From the NCBI RefSeq assembly GCF_003261055.1, contig NZ_CP030073.1, positions 2,418,001 through 2,482,000 of the forward strand: a DNA stretch of 64,000 nucleotides, read 5' to 3'. Positions 1 through 7,959 of this stretch are shown in pieces. This DNA comes from Streptomyces cadmiisoli. Its GTDB lineage: Bacteria; Actinomycetota; Actinomycetes; Streptomycetales; Streptomycetaceae. The first letter of the stretch is position 1, and every line of letters begins with the position of its first letter. The translations under genes and the position numbers were made by a program. The notes beneath the pieces are model-generated. The model was not told where the DNA came from, did not search any database, and worked only from the letters and a program-made list of their open reading frames with translations.

Positions 1-205
1 TGTTGCCGGCGTGGGTGCGCGTGTAGCCCTCGGCCATGTGCGAGGCGCCCTCGACATGGCGGGCGAGGGTGTGGGCGATGCCGCCGGAGGCCTTGAGCGC
101 CGCGTAGAACGGGTTGATCGCCGCGCCCGGCACACCGAACGCGTCGGTGACTCCCTCGCACTTGAGGATCTCGACTGCCGCGCGGGCAGCGGTCATACGA
201 GCCAT
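1..205 (-). CDS. gcl: Glyoxylate carboligase (tartronate-semialdehyde synthase), N-terminal part
   Basis: Only the first 68 codons are present; the gene runs off the left edge. The visible N-terminus ([14 protein letters not shown], then [12 protein letters not shown] and [12 protein letters not shown]) has the residues typical of glyoxylate carboligase rather than other ThDP enzymes, including the Val-Pro-Gly segment where most relatives carry the catalytic glutamate. The enzyme condenses two glyoxylates to tartronate semialdehyde plus CO2, the step that returns allantoin/ureide carbon to glycerate. It fits with the xanthine dehydrogenase/PucR locus about 18 kb away. An inverted repeat lies about 60 nt upstream of the start. 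The start is the ATG at 205. Family call is secure; the rest of the gene is not visible. Confidence 0.93.
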   Translation of the reverse strand, partial: MARMTAARAAVEILKCEGVTDAFGVPGAAINPFYAALKASGGIAHTLARHVEGASHMAEGYTRTHAGN

Positions 206-264
206 TGAGTACTCCTGCTTCGGCTGTCGGATTCGCACTCCCGTCGCGCCCCGCGGTGAGCAGT

Positions 265-302
265 CTTCCGTATAGCGGAAGGTAACTTCTACCATCTGGA
301 AG
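265..302. promoter_or_regulatory. Inverted repeats upstream of gcl (candidate operator)
   Basis: CTTCCG-TATAG-CGGAAG (265-281) is a perfect 6-bp inverted repeat. It is followed by CTTC-N9-GAAG (286-302), so two TTC/GAA-type dyads lie 5 nt apart, 60-97 nt upstream of the gcl start. Streptomyces allantoin and glyoxylate genes are known to be repressed by the IclR-type regulator AllR, and paired palindromes would suit such a protein. That AllR binds here is inference; I cannot compare with its published motif. Confidence 0.5.
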
Positions 303-318
303 CAATGTAGGGGGAGCC

Positions 319-404
319 ATGAATGCCGTCAAGAGACGGACAGACCGGGGCCGGCAGGAGGACGATGGGGTGCGCTGCCCTGCTGCGACGCCTTGGAGTG
401 GGCC
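319..404 (+). pseudogene. Frameshifted N-terminus of the zinc-ribbon gene
   Basis: ATG 319 follows GGGGGAGCC, the best Shine-Dalgarno in the region, and reads [20 protein letters not shown] before continuing as low-complexity Arg/Pro sequence. In the frame of the downstream gene the same DNA reads C-D-A-L-E-W-A-M-P-E. Adding one nucleotide between 382 and 384 joins RCPA to CDALEWAMPE and gives a CPAC...CPAC spacing like the rest of the protein. This indicates a 1-nt deletion in the strain or a sequencing error. Confidence 0.55.
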
Positions 405-1046
405 ATGCCCGAGAGCGTGCCGGTGCGCTGCCCGGCCTGTCGGCGTGAGCACGTCTACGCCGCGCCGTCCTACCCGTGCGCCTGCGGCGCCCCCGTCAGC
501 CCGGCGCTGGACCGCCTCACCGCGCCGACCGTGATCACGCACCGCGTCTGGGACGAGGAGTGGATCGTCGTCCGGTGCGCGGCCTGCGGCCGGGGCAACC
601 AGTGGCCCCGGCCCGAACTGGGCTGCCCCTGCGGGACGGCGCTGCGGATCCCGGTGGCCGCGCCCGGCGCGCAGCGACGCCCCGTCGCCCTGCGCACCGC
701 CCTCGACGCCGTCACCGCCGCCGCGCTCCATCTGCACCGGCTCGGCCACCGCGACATCCGCCGCGCGGACCAGCGCCCGCCGTCCGGGATCGGGCTGGCG
801 GCGCGCGGGCTGGTCGCCCAGGTCGACCCGTCGGTGCGCCCGGCCACACTCCGGGACGTGGAGTGCCTGTGGCTGACCGCCATGACGGAGTCCGCGGACT
901 GCGTGTACTTCTCACTCGCCGGCTATGCCGAGGACGCCCGCGCACGCGCCGACGCCCTCGGCATAGCACTGTTCGTACTGGGCCCGTCGGGACCTCCGTC
1001 CCCGGCCAACGGCGCGGCGGACGCGCTCGACACGGGGGTGTCCTGA
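405..1046 (+). CDS. Zinc-ribbon protein with degenerate restriction-endonuclease-like C-terminus
   Basis: Start chosen at ATG 405, with GGAG 6 nt upstream; 213 aa. Residues 1-90 hold several Cys pairs (CPAC, CAC, CAAC, CPC) that look like one or two zinc ribbons. The C-terminal third (LAGYAEDARARADALGIA then LFVL) resembles the tail of Mrr-like restriction-fold domains, but I see no D...ExK catalytic set, so nuclease activity is doubtful. A second start with a stronger Shine-Dalgarno lies at 319 in another frame. Joining the two frames around 382-384 would restore a further CPAC pair, so the present gene is probably a 5'-truncated product of a frameshift. The stop is followed directly by a 42-bp perfect palindrome. 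Function unknown. Confidence 0.7.
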   Translation: MPESVPVRCPACRREHVYAAPSYPCACGAPVSPALDRLTAPTVITHRVWDEEWIVVRCAACGRGNQWPRPELGCPCGTALRIPVAAPGAQRRPVALRTALDAVTAAALHLHRLGHRDIRRADQRPPSGIGLAARGLVAQVDPSVRPATLRDVECLWLTAMTESADCVYFSLAGYAEDARARADALGIALFVLGPSGPPSPANGAADALDTGVS

Positions 1047-1088
1047 CCGCATCCCGGCGCGGCGGGGCCCCGCCGCGCCGGGATGCGG
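1047..1088. terminator. 42-bp perfect palindrome, bidirectional terminator
   Basis: Two 21-nt arms with no spacer are exactly complementary (left arm 1047-1067, right arm 1068-1088), starting at the base after the zinc-ribbon stop codon. The position between convergent genes and the GC-rich stem indicate transcription termination for the plus-strand gene and possibly for the acyl-CoA synthetase. Confidence 0.8.
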
Positions 1089-1123
1089 GACGCGTGGGGC
1101 AGTGAGGAGTCGCGTGGAGTCGC

Positions 1124-1268
1124 CGGGGCCCTGAGGGTCCTGATGGTCCCGGGGATCCTGCGGGTCCCCGGGTTCCGGACGGTCCTGAGGTCCGGTGGGT
1201 CATGGAGCCCCGCGGGTCACGGGAACCCGGGGGTCATGAGGCCCGGGGTCACGGGGCCCGGGGGCCGG
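1124..1268. repeat. Degenerate 9-bp repeat, GGTCCNGAN-like
   Basis: From about 1124 the sequence cycles through variants of a 9-bp unit (GGTCCTGAG, GGTCCTGAT, GGTCCCGGG, GATCCTGCG, GGTCCCCGG), then passes into GGGTCA/GGCCCG-rich sequence up to the stop of the acyl-CoA synthetase. In one plus frame it reads like a Gly-Pro-x collagen-type repeat, but no start, Shine-Dalgarno or continuation supports a real protein. I read it as a simple-sequence repeat at the 3' junction. Confidence 0.55.
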
Positions 1269-1270
1269 TG

Positions 1271-2812
1271 TCAGTTCACGCCCCGCTCCACGCCGGTCCA
1301 GTACGGCTCACGGAGCCGGAACTTCTGGATCTTGCCCGTGGCGGTGCGGGGAATCGTGTCCCGGAACTCCACACTCGTGGGTGCCTTGAACCGGGCCATC
1401 CGCTCCTTGCAATGGGCGATGATCTCGGCCTCGTCGGCGGTGGCGCCCTCGGCGAGCACCACCAGCGCCTTGATCGTCTCGCCCCACTTCTCGTCCGGCA
1501 CCCCGATGACGGCGACCTCGGCGACCGCCGGGTGACTGAAGATCGTGTCCTCCACCTCGATCGACGACACGTTCTCCCCGCCGGTGATGATCACGTCCTT
1601 CTTGCGGTCGGAGATCGTCAGATGGCCGTCGGCCGGATCGATCGTGCCGCCGTCGCCCGTGCGGAACCAGTCGCCGTCCAGGGCGGCCGTCGTCTCCTCG
1701 GGCTTGTCCCAGTACCCGTGGAGCACGGTGTTCGAGCGCGCCAGCACCTCGCCCGAGCCGGACACCCGCAGTTTCACACCGAGCGCCGGGGCCCCCGCGC
1801 GGGACAGCCGGCGGGCCCGCTCCTCGGCGGGCAGTTCGTCGTCCTCGGGCCGCAGGCGGTTGAAGGTGAGCAGCGGCGAGGTCTCGGTCAGACCGTAGAT
1901 CTGGGTGAACTCCCAGCCCAGTTCGTCACCCATGCGCTGGATCGTCCTGCTCGGCGGCGGGGCACCCGCGCACACCACGCGCACCCGGTCCCGGCCGGGG
2001 ATCTCGCCCTGCCAGTCGGCCGCCGCGTCGAGCACCGCGTTCCACACGGCGGGCGCGCCGCACATCAGCGTGACCCCGTGCCGGTCCACCCGGCGCAGGA
2101 TCTCCGCGCCGTCCACCTTGCGCAGCACCACCTGCCGCACACCGAGGCCGGCCATGACGTAGGGCATGCCCCAGCCGTTGCAGTGGAACATCGGCAGGGT
2201 GTGCAGATAGACGTCGCGCTCCCAGACCCTGGTGTGCAGTCCGAAGGTCAGGCCGTTCACCCAGAGGTTGCGGTGCGTCAGCTGCACACCCTTGGGCCGG
2301 GCCGTGGTGCCCGAGGTGTAGTTGATCGTCGCGGTGGCGTCCTCGTCCGGGTCCGCCCACGGGCGCGGCTCGACGCCGAACCGCATCAGTCCGGTCTCGG
2401 TGTGCTCGCCCAGCACGAAGCGGTGGGACGTCTTCACCCCGGCGAGCGCCTCGTCCAGCTCCGGGTCGACCAGCAGGACCGACGCTCCGCTCTGCCGTAC
2501 GACATAGTCGACCTCGTCCGGTTTCAGCCGGAAGTTGACGGGCACGCAGATCCGTCCGCTCATCGGCACCGCGAACAGCAGCTCCAGCATGCGGGCGGAG
2601 TTGTGGCTGACCACCGCCACCCGCTCCCCCGGACCGACGCCGAGGGCGTCGAGGCCGGCCTGCCAGGCCCGGACCCGGTCGGCGAAACCGCCGTAGGTCG
2701 ACGTCGGCACCGGCGGCGCGGGCTGGTCGGGCTCGTCGACCACGCCTGTGACGTCGCGGAAGCTGAGTTCCGCCCGGTCGAGGAAGTCCGTGACGACCAT
2801 CGGCACACGCAT
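1271..2812 (-). CDS. AMP-forming acyl-CoA synthetase
   Basis: 513 aa, the normal length of the ANL adenylate-forming family. It has the AMP-binding loop TSGTTARPKG (about residue 165), the YGLTETSP motif, WFRTGDGG before the hinge, DRKKDVIITGGENVS (about 400) and the C-terminal IPRTATGKIQK whose Lys is the adenylation lysine. It should activate a fatty or aryl acid to an acyl-CoA; the closest family is medium/long-chain acyl-CoA synthetases with the VPVNFRL motif. ATG 2812 is preferred because AGGAG lies about 8 nt upstream; a GTG 27 nt earlier is possible. It is divergent from the LAL regulator, which may control it. Substrate cannot be told from sequence. Confidence 0.9.
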   Translation of the reverse strand: MRVPMVVTDFLDRAELSFRDVTGVVDEPDQPAPPVPTSTYGGFADRVRAWQAGLDALGVGPGERVAVVSHNSARMLELLFAVPMSGRICVPVNFRLKPDEVDYVVRQSGASVLLVDPELDEALAGVKTSHRFVLGEHTETGLMRFGVEPRPWADPDEDATATINYTSGTTARPKGVQLTHRNLWVNGLTFGLHTRVWERDVYLHTLPMFHCNGWGMPYVMAGLGVRQVVLRKVDGAEILRRVDRHGVTLMCGAPAVWNAVLDAAADWQGEIPGRDRVRVVCAGAPPPSRTIQRMGDELGWEFTQIYGLTETSPLLTFNRLRPEDDELPAEERARRLSRAGAPALGVKLRVSGSGEVLARSNTVLHGYWDKPEETTAALDGDWFRTGDGGTIDPADGHLTISDRKKDVIITGGENVSSIEVEDTIFSHPAVAEVAVIGVPDEKWGETIKALVVLAEGATADEAEIIAHCKERMARFKAPTSVEFRDTIPRTATGKIQKFRLREPYWTGVERGVN

Positions 2813-3088
2813 CTGCTCTCTCCTCACCTCGGAGCGCACCGCTGACAGGACGGCCGCGGCCGGGCTGCGAACCGTTCCCGGCCCGGCGTCCCCGGCCCCG
2901 CGCGCATCGTGAAATCCGTGTCGCAGGTCTCACTACCCCCGAACCGGGCACACGCCGCACATCAGGCCACCGGCACACCGGCACACCACCCGCCCGGCAG
3001 CCCAACCCCACCAGGACTGGCGCAAACCCGACCCCCGTGCCACCGTACGGAGCCCGCGGCGGCGATCGTCGGGCCCGGAGTGATTCAT

Positions 3089-3104
3089 TTCAGGCACGCC
3101 TGAA
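3089..3104. promoter_or_regulatory. Palindrome in the acs-LAL regulator intergenic region
   Basis: TTCAGGC-AC-GCCTGAA is a perfect 7-bp inverted repeat (one more imperfect pair outside), in the 397-nt space between the divergent acyl-CoA synthetase and LAL regulator. A -10-like TAGAAT at 3174-3179 sits 31 nt before the GTG start of the regulator, so the dyad would lie near -90 of that promoter. I see no gene in the rest of the spacer. Operator role is inference. Confidence 0.45.
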
Positions 3105-3209
3105 TTTGCCCATGCACACGTGCTGTTATTTCCCTCACCATCTCGTCACTCCGAATTTCAATGAGTTGTTGCCTAGAATTTGACCCGGACACGACTCGCG
3201 GAGGGAGCG

Positions 3210-6029
3210 GTGACCGTGCAACGGGACTTCAAGGAGCCTGCCCGATGCCGCCCCGACCTGGTCATCGGACGGGAAGAACTGTTCTCGACGGCACGTGACC
3301 AGCTCGGCCGCGGGGGCAGTGTGCTGCTCCACGGACCCGCCGGAATAGGGAAGTCGACGGTCCTGCGGGCATTGGCCGCGGATTACGCCGCGGCGGCGCG
3401 CACCGTGTTGCGCTGCTCCGCCACCGAGTCGGAATCGCATCTGCCCTTCCTCGCCCTGGCCGACCTCCTCGGCCTGGTGCTGGACGACGTGTCCGACAGA
3501 CTGCCCCCCGCCCAGCGCACCGCACTGGAGTCGGCGCTCACCGGCCGCGGCGAGTCCACCCTCCAGCGGGACGGGCTCGCGCTGCGTCTGGCGGTGCTGT
3601 CCGCGCTGCGCGCGCTGGCCGCCGACGGCCCCGTCCTGCTGGTCGCCGACGACGTGCAGTGGCTGGATCCGGCCAGTGCGGAACTGCTCGGCTTCGCCGC
3701 CCGCCGACTCGGCGACACCCCGGTCCGGATGCTCTGCGCGGTCCGGACCGAGGGCCAGGAGTACGACCGCCATCTGCGCGCGGCCCCGCCGGACACCCTC
3801 GCCCTCCACCTCGGCCCGCTCTCCCGCGCCCAGGTCTCCGCACTGCTCGATCACCGCGGCTACACCGGTCTGCCGCGCTCCACGGTCCGCGACATCCACC
3901 GCACCAGCGGCGGCAACCCGCTGTTCGCGCTGGAACTGGGCCGCGCGCTCGCCGAGAACCCCACCCCGCCCCGGCCCGGCGAGCCGCTGCCCGTGCCCAC
4001 CTCGCTGCGGGCGCTCGTCCTGAGCCGGCTGGAGATGCTCTCCGACGACGCCCGGCGCACCCTGCTCGTGGCCAGCGCGGGCGCCCGTCCCAACCTGGCC
4101 CTGCTGCTGGCGGCCGGCCGGGAGAACGCCGAGGCCGACACCGCCCGCGCGGCCGAACTCGGGCTGCTGGCCACGGAGACGGAGGGGCCCGCCGTACGGT
4201 TCGCGCATCCGCTGATCTCGGCCGCGCTGTACGCCGAGGCGCCCGCGCACGAGCGGCGCGCCGCGCACGCCGCGCTGTCCACGGCCGCCTCCGACCCGAT
4301 CGAGCGGGCGCGTCATCTGGCGCTGGCGACCACCGGCACCGACCCGGGCGTGGCGGCCCGGCTGGCCGGGGCCGCGGCGCTGGCCCGGGACCGCGGGGCC
4401 CCTTCGGTCGCGGCCTCCCTCGGTCTGCTCGCGGCCCGGCGCACCCCGGCCGACAGCGTTCCCGGCCCCGACGAGCGCCGGCTCCAGGCCGCGGAGGACT
4501 CGATCACCGCCGGCGAGGTGGACCTCGCCCGGGACATCGCGCGCGAGGTGCTGACCCGCACCACCGTGCCCGCGAACCGGGTGCGCGCCTGGATGGTGGT
4601 GATCGAGTCGGCGGGCCAGGCCCTCGGGGAGGTCGACGCCGTCTTCCCGCAGGCGCTGGCCGACGCGGGCGACGACGCGGGGCTGCTCGCCCTGGTGCAC
4701 TACCAGTTGGCGTGGCGGGCGCTGGTCGTCGAGGGCGACTTCGCCGAGGGCCGCGAGGAGGCCGCGCACGCGGCGGACCTGGCCGCCCGGTCGGGCGCCC
4801 GGCGCACCGAACTCCTCGCGCTCGCCTTCCAGGCCCAGGCCGAGACCCTGATGGGTCACCCGGAGGCCCCCGCCACCATCAAACGCGCGCTGAAGGAGCC
4901 GCAGGACCCGCAGGTGGCGTGCCATCACAACGGCGCGGGTTCGACCCGGTTCCGCTGGCTGCTGATGAGCGACGAACTGCCCGAGGCCCGCCGTACCGTC
5001 ACCTCGCTGCTGCGCGAGGTGCGGCGGCGCGGCATGGTCGAGAGCGAGGTGCACTTCCTGCGGATGCTCGCCGAGACCGAACTGCGGTCGGGGCACTGCG
5101 GCCGGGCCCTCGACCTGGCCCGCGAGAGCCTGCGGCTGGCCCGGGACTCCGGGATCGGCGAGGTGGCCTCCGCGGTGTTCGCCTCGCTCGCGGAGGCGTC
5201 GGGCGGCAGCGTGGACCACGCACTGGCACTGGCCCGCGAAGCGGTGGAGCACGCGGAGGAGGACGGCGACCAGATCTACGTCTCCCGCGCCCTGGCCACC
5301 CTCGGGTACGTCCAGTGGGTGGCCGGCGACGCCCACGGGGCGGTGCGGTCGCTGCGCCGGGTGCGGGACCTGGAGCAGGCGCTCGGCGTGACCGATCCGG
5401 CGCGCGGCCGCTGGCACGGCGACCTGGCCGAGGCACTGGTGCGCATCGGCGAGCCGGCCGAGGCGCAGGACGTGATCGACGAGACACGCGAGCAGGCGCT
5501 GCGGCTGGGCCGGGAGAGCGTGCTGGCCGTGCTCGACCGGGCCGAGGCGCTGGTGCGGGCGGCACGCGGTGAACACGAGGCGGCGCTGGTGCAGTTGACG
5601 TCCGTTCAGGACCGGCTCGCCAAGCTGGGCTGCGGGCTGGAGGAGGCGCGGGCCGCCTTCGAGGCGGCCCGGCTGCGCACCCGGCTGCCGGGGCCGACGT
5701 CGTTCGACGAGGCGGCGCGGCTGTTCCGGCGGTGCCGTGCGCTGCCCTGGCTGCGGCAGGTGGAGGCGGCGGCCGCCGCCGGCGCGCCCGAGCGGCCGGC
5801 CGTCGCGGCGGCCGCGCCCGCCCCGCTCGACGCGCTGGAGGGGCTGGCCGCGATGGAGCGCCAGGTCGCCGCGCTCGTCATGGAGGGCGCGACCAACCGG
5901 GAGATAGCCGGGCGTCTGTTCATCAGCGTCAAGACGGTCGAGGCCACGCTCACCAGGGTCTACCGCAAGCTGGGGATCCGATCCCGGGTCGACATCGTCA
6001 GACTGGCAGCGGGCCGCCACGCCCAGTGA
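3210..6029 (+). CDS. LAL-type LuxR-family transcriptional regulator (AAA ATPase + HTH)
   Basis: 939 aa, in the usual 850-1000 aa range of large ATP-binding LuxR regulators. Walker A GPAGIGKST lies near residue 40 and Walker B VLLVADDVQW near 145, followed by a helical TPR-like middle. The C-terminal LuxR/GerE HTH has ERQVAALVMEGATNREIAG then ISVKTVEATLTRVYRKLGI. Start: GTG 3210 preceded by GGAGGG; upstream in-frame TTG lacks a good ribosome site. Such proteins are nucleotide-dependent activators of secondary metabolism or catabolic genes. The only close divergent neighbour is the acyl-CoA synthetase, so that gene is the first candidate target; this is inference. Confidence 0.9.
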   Translation: MTVQRDFKEPARCRPDLVIGREELFSTARDQLGRGGSVLLHGPAGIGKSTVLRALAADYAAAARTVLRCSATESESHLPFLALADLLGLVLDDVSDRLPPAQRTALESALTGRGESTLQRDGLALRLAVLSALRALAADGPVLLVADDVQWLDPASAELLGFAARRLGDTPVRMLCAVRTEGQEYDRHLRAAPPDTLALHLGPLSRAQVSALLDHRGYTGLPRSTVRDIHRTSGGNPLFALELGRALAENPTPPRPGEPLPVPTSLRALVLSRLEMLSDDARRTLLVASAGARPNLALLLAAGRENAEADTARAAELGLLATETEGPAVRFAHPLISAALYAEAPAHERRAAHAALSTAASDPIERARHLALATTGTDPGVAARLAGAAALARDRGAPSVAASLGLLAARRTPADSVPGPDERRLQAAEDSITAGEVDLARDIAREVLTRTTVPANRVRAWMVVIESAGQALGEVDAVFPQALADAGDDAGLLALVHYQLAWRALVVEGDFAEGREEAAHAADLAARSGARRTELLALAFQAQAETLMGHPEAPATIKRALKEPQDPQVACHHNGAGSTRFRWLLMSDELPEARRTVTSLLREVRRRGMVESEVHFLRMLAETELRSGHCGRALDLARESLRLARDSGIGEVASAVFASLAEASGGSVDHALALAREAVEHAEEDGDQIYVSRALATLGYVQWVAGDAHGAVRSLRRVRDLEQALGVTDPARGRWHGDLAEALVRIGEPAEAQDVIDETREQALRLGRESVLAVLDRAEALVRAARGEHEAALVQLTSVQDRLAKLGCGLEEARAAFEAARLRTRLPGPTSFDEAARLFRRCRALPWLRQVEAAAAAGAPERPAVAAAAPAPLDALEGLAAMERQVAALVMEGATNREIAGRLFISVKTVEATLTRVYRKLGIRSRVDIVRLAAGRHAQ

Positions 6030-6284
6030 GGACAGCGGTCGGCGACGGGGGGTCAGTGCCGCGTGCAGCGGCCGGGGGTCAGGGGGCGGCCCGACGTCGG
6101 AGCGGCGCACCGAGGGTTTTCCCTGCCCCAACTCCCTTAGGGGGTTCCCTCATTGGGAGGCGTGCGTTCCGGGTTCTACGTTGAGTGCGTGCCGCTCGCC
6201 GGGCACACGGGGTCTGGGCCAGACCTTCGTGCTCGACCCCCCACACCCGCGCGACCCCCCACCGGCCACAGTCCGAGGAGACCT

Positions 6285-6565
6285 GTGTTCGCCCTCACCC
6301 GTCCCAGACAGCCCGCCGTCGTCACGGCGCCGGCTCCCGTGGTTCCCACGGCTCCGCGTTCGTCGCGAGCGGCATCGTGTGCGCCGGACACACCTCCGGC
6401 GGCGTGGACACCTGCCAGGACGACAGCGACCGCCCGCCGCTCACAGGGGGCGTCCTGGCAGGGATCACTTCCTGGAGCCGGAGCCGCGCGGCGCCCGGCC
6501 ACCCGGGCTTCCACACGCGGCTGACCACCGTCTCCGGTCCGGTCACCGCGCACGTCGGATCCTGA
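6285..6565 (+). pseudogene. Remnant of a secreted trypsin-like (S1) serine protease
   Basis: A GTG at 6285 with GAGGAG just upstream begins a signal-peptide-like start (MFALTRPRQPAVVTAPAP) that soon loses hydrophobicity. In another frame about 100 nt later the DNA reads VCAGHTSGGVDTCQ, then DDSDRPP, then LAGITSW and PGHPGFHTRLTTVSG. This is the C-terminal part of an S1 protease, where intact members have VDTCQGDSGGP around the catalytic serine; here that serine motif is destroyed. The His and Asp segments (about 150-180 residues) are missing. So there is an internal deletion, a frame change and active-site decay. No function expected. Confidence 0.8.
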
Positions 6566-6705
6566 CCGGGCGAAGGATTCCTGAGTAACCCTCAGGTGAA
6601 TGACCGGGGGGCGTTGCGGGCCTCCACGAGCGGCCCGCAGCGCCCCCTATCCATGTTCGCCGTCCATGTCCGCCGTCCGTGCCCGCGCGACGACGGCCGG
6701 TCCGT

Positions 6706-7815
6706 TCAGGCGATGACGGTCCCGAAGCGGATGTCGTACGACGACTCCCCGTACAGCACCCGGAGCATTCGCGCGCCCTCCTCCGCCACCTCCCCGCCCT
6801 GAGCCGCGGTGAGCTTGCCGAAGGGTTCGATGACGAGGGCGTCGCCGATCAGCCGCCACACCCCGGCCAGGAAGCCGTCGACGAGGAGCGGGCAGTAGAA
6901 CGTGTTCGCCTGCCAGGTGCGGCCCTTGTTCGCGGGCGGCACCACCCGGGTGCGGTCGGCGTGGGAGAGCAGCAGATTGTCGAACTCGGGCAGGAAGCGC
7001 GGCGGGGCCGGGGTGTCGGGATCGGGGCGGGGCGCCTCGGGCAGGTCGAAGAGTTCGGTTCCCCGCTCGTCGCGGAAGGTGACCAGACGGGGGCGGAGCC
7101 GCTCGAAGACGGGGCGCATCCGGGTCAGTCCGCACCAGGTCTGCATGTCCTTCACCGAGGCCGGGCCGAAGGCGGCGAGGTAGCGCAGCACGGCGCAGTC
7201 CGGGGCGGCGGCGGGTTCGGCCGCGCGGCCGAGCCAGTGCTCGGCGGTGGTGAGGGCGACCCGGGCGCCACGGCCCCACAGTCCGCGGGGGGTGACCTGG
7301 ACGAGGGGAAGGGTGCAGCGGGCGGCGACGGCCAGGGCCTGGGGGTCGGCCTCCGGCCACTCGGCACTCAGGGCCTCGCGCAGGTGCCGCATCGTGCGCG
7401 GCTCGGTCTCGACCAGTTCGCGGGCGAGCGCGGCGAGGCGTTCCGGGTCGACCCCGACGAGCCCGTGGCGGAAGAGGTTCAGTTCCCGGGTGCGGGCGGG
7501 CTGCACCAGCGGCCGCAGGGTGAGGGCGTCGTCCGCGGTGTGCAGGTGGATGGTCGAGCGCAGGGTGACGATGCGAACGGTCTCGCGGCGCTCCAGCAGC
7601 CCGGACAGCGCTTCGGGGGTGAAGCCGTCGAGGCGGGCGGCGAGGGCGTGGTACGGGGGTTTGACCTCCTGGCCCTGGAGACCGACGAGGTGCTCCACCG
7701 CCGCCGCGGGCGGCATCGGGGAGCGGCGCAGCAGCAACTGCCGTTCGAGGGTCGCGCGGTTGAGGGCGCGGGTGCCGAGCACGGGCGCCGTCGCGGCGGG
7801 CTTCGTCCTGGTCAT
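6706..7815 (-). CDS. Winged-helix AlkZ/YcaQ-like DNA glycosylase family protein (HTH_42)
   Basis: 369 aa. The N-terminal segment VEHLVGLQGQEVKPPYHALA and later TLRSTIHLHTADDAL match the HTH_42/AlkZ-like fold, made of tandem winged helices. LQGQ gives the Q-x-Q pair used by AlkZ-type enzymes (established for AlkZ, which unhooks azinomycin crosslinks), rather than the Q-x-D form of YcaQ. The tail (FLPEFDNLLLSHADR, GRTWQANTF) is also family-typical. It may be a DNA-lesion glycosylase or self-resistance factor; many family members are uncharacterised. Start ATG 7815 has no obvious Shine-Dalgarno. It stands alone between the protease remnant and the divergent corA. Confidence 0.8.
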   Translation of the reverse strand: MTRTKPAATAPVLGTRALNRATLERQLLLRRSPMPPAAAVEHLVGLQGQEVKPPYHALAARLDGFTPEALSGLLERRETVRIVTLRSTIHLHTADDALTLRPLVQPARTRELNLFRHGLVGVDPERLAALARELVETEPRTMRHLREALSAEWPEADPQALAVAARCTLPLVQVTPRGLWGRGARVALTTAEHWLGRAAEPAAAPDCAVLRYLAAFGPASVKDMQTWCGLTRMRPVFERLRPRLVTFRDERGTELFDLPEAPRPDPDTPAPPRFLPEFDNLLLSHADRTRVVPPANKGRTWQANTFYCPLLVDGFLAGVWRLIGDALVIEPFGKLTAAQGGEVAEEGARMLRVLYGESSYDIRFGTVIA

Positions 7816-7959
7816 GGGCGCACGCTAACGCCGACTGCGGACAGCGGCTGTCCGCGTCTGCCATGGATTTCCCGGCGTCCGCCCCCTGTCGATGCCGTTT
7901 GCCCCGTATATCCTGCTGGCCGATCACCCAGCGCAGGCCCGACCCGGGAGGCAGCCTCG

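Noticed and set aside
1124..1268. Collagen-like protein gene
   Set aside because: Gly-Pro-x reading exists in one frame but without start, ribosome site or further repeat; treated as simple repeat.
1202..2845. Long plus-strand frame opposite the acyl-CoA synthetase
   Set aside because: Mirror of a clear minus-strand enzyme; His/Arg/Val-rich shadow translation with no domain.
3135..6131. Nearly 1000-codon minus-strand frame opposite the LAL regulator
   Set aside because: Antisense shadow caused by high G+C codon bias; the plus strand has Walker and HTH motifs.
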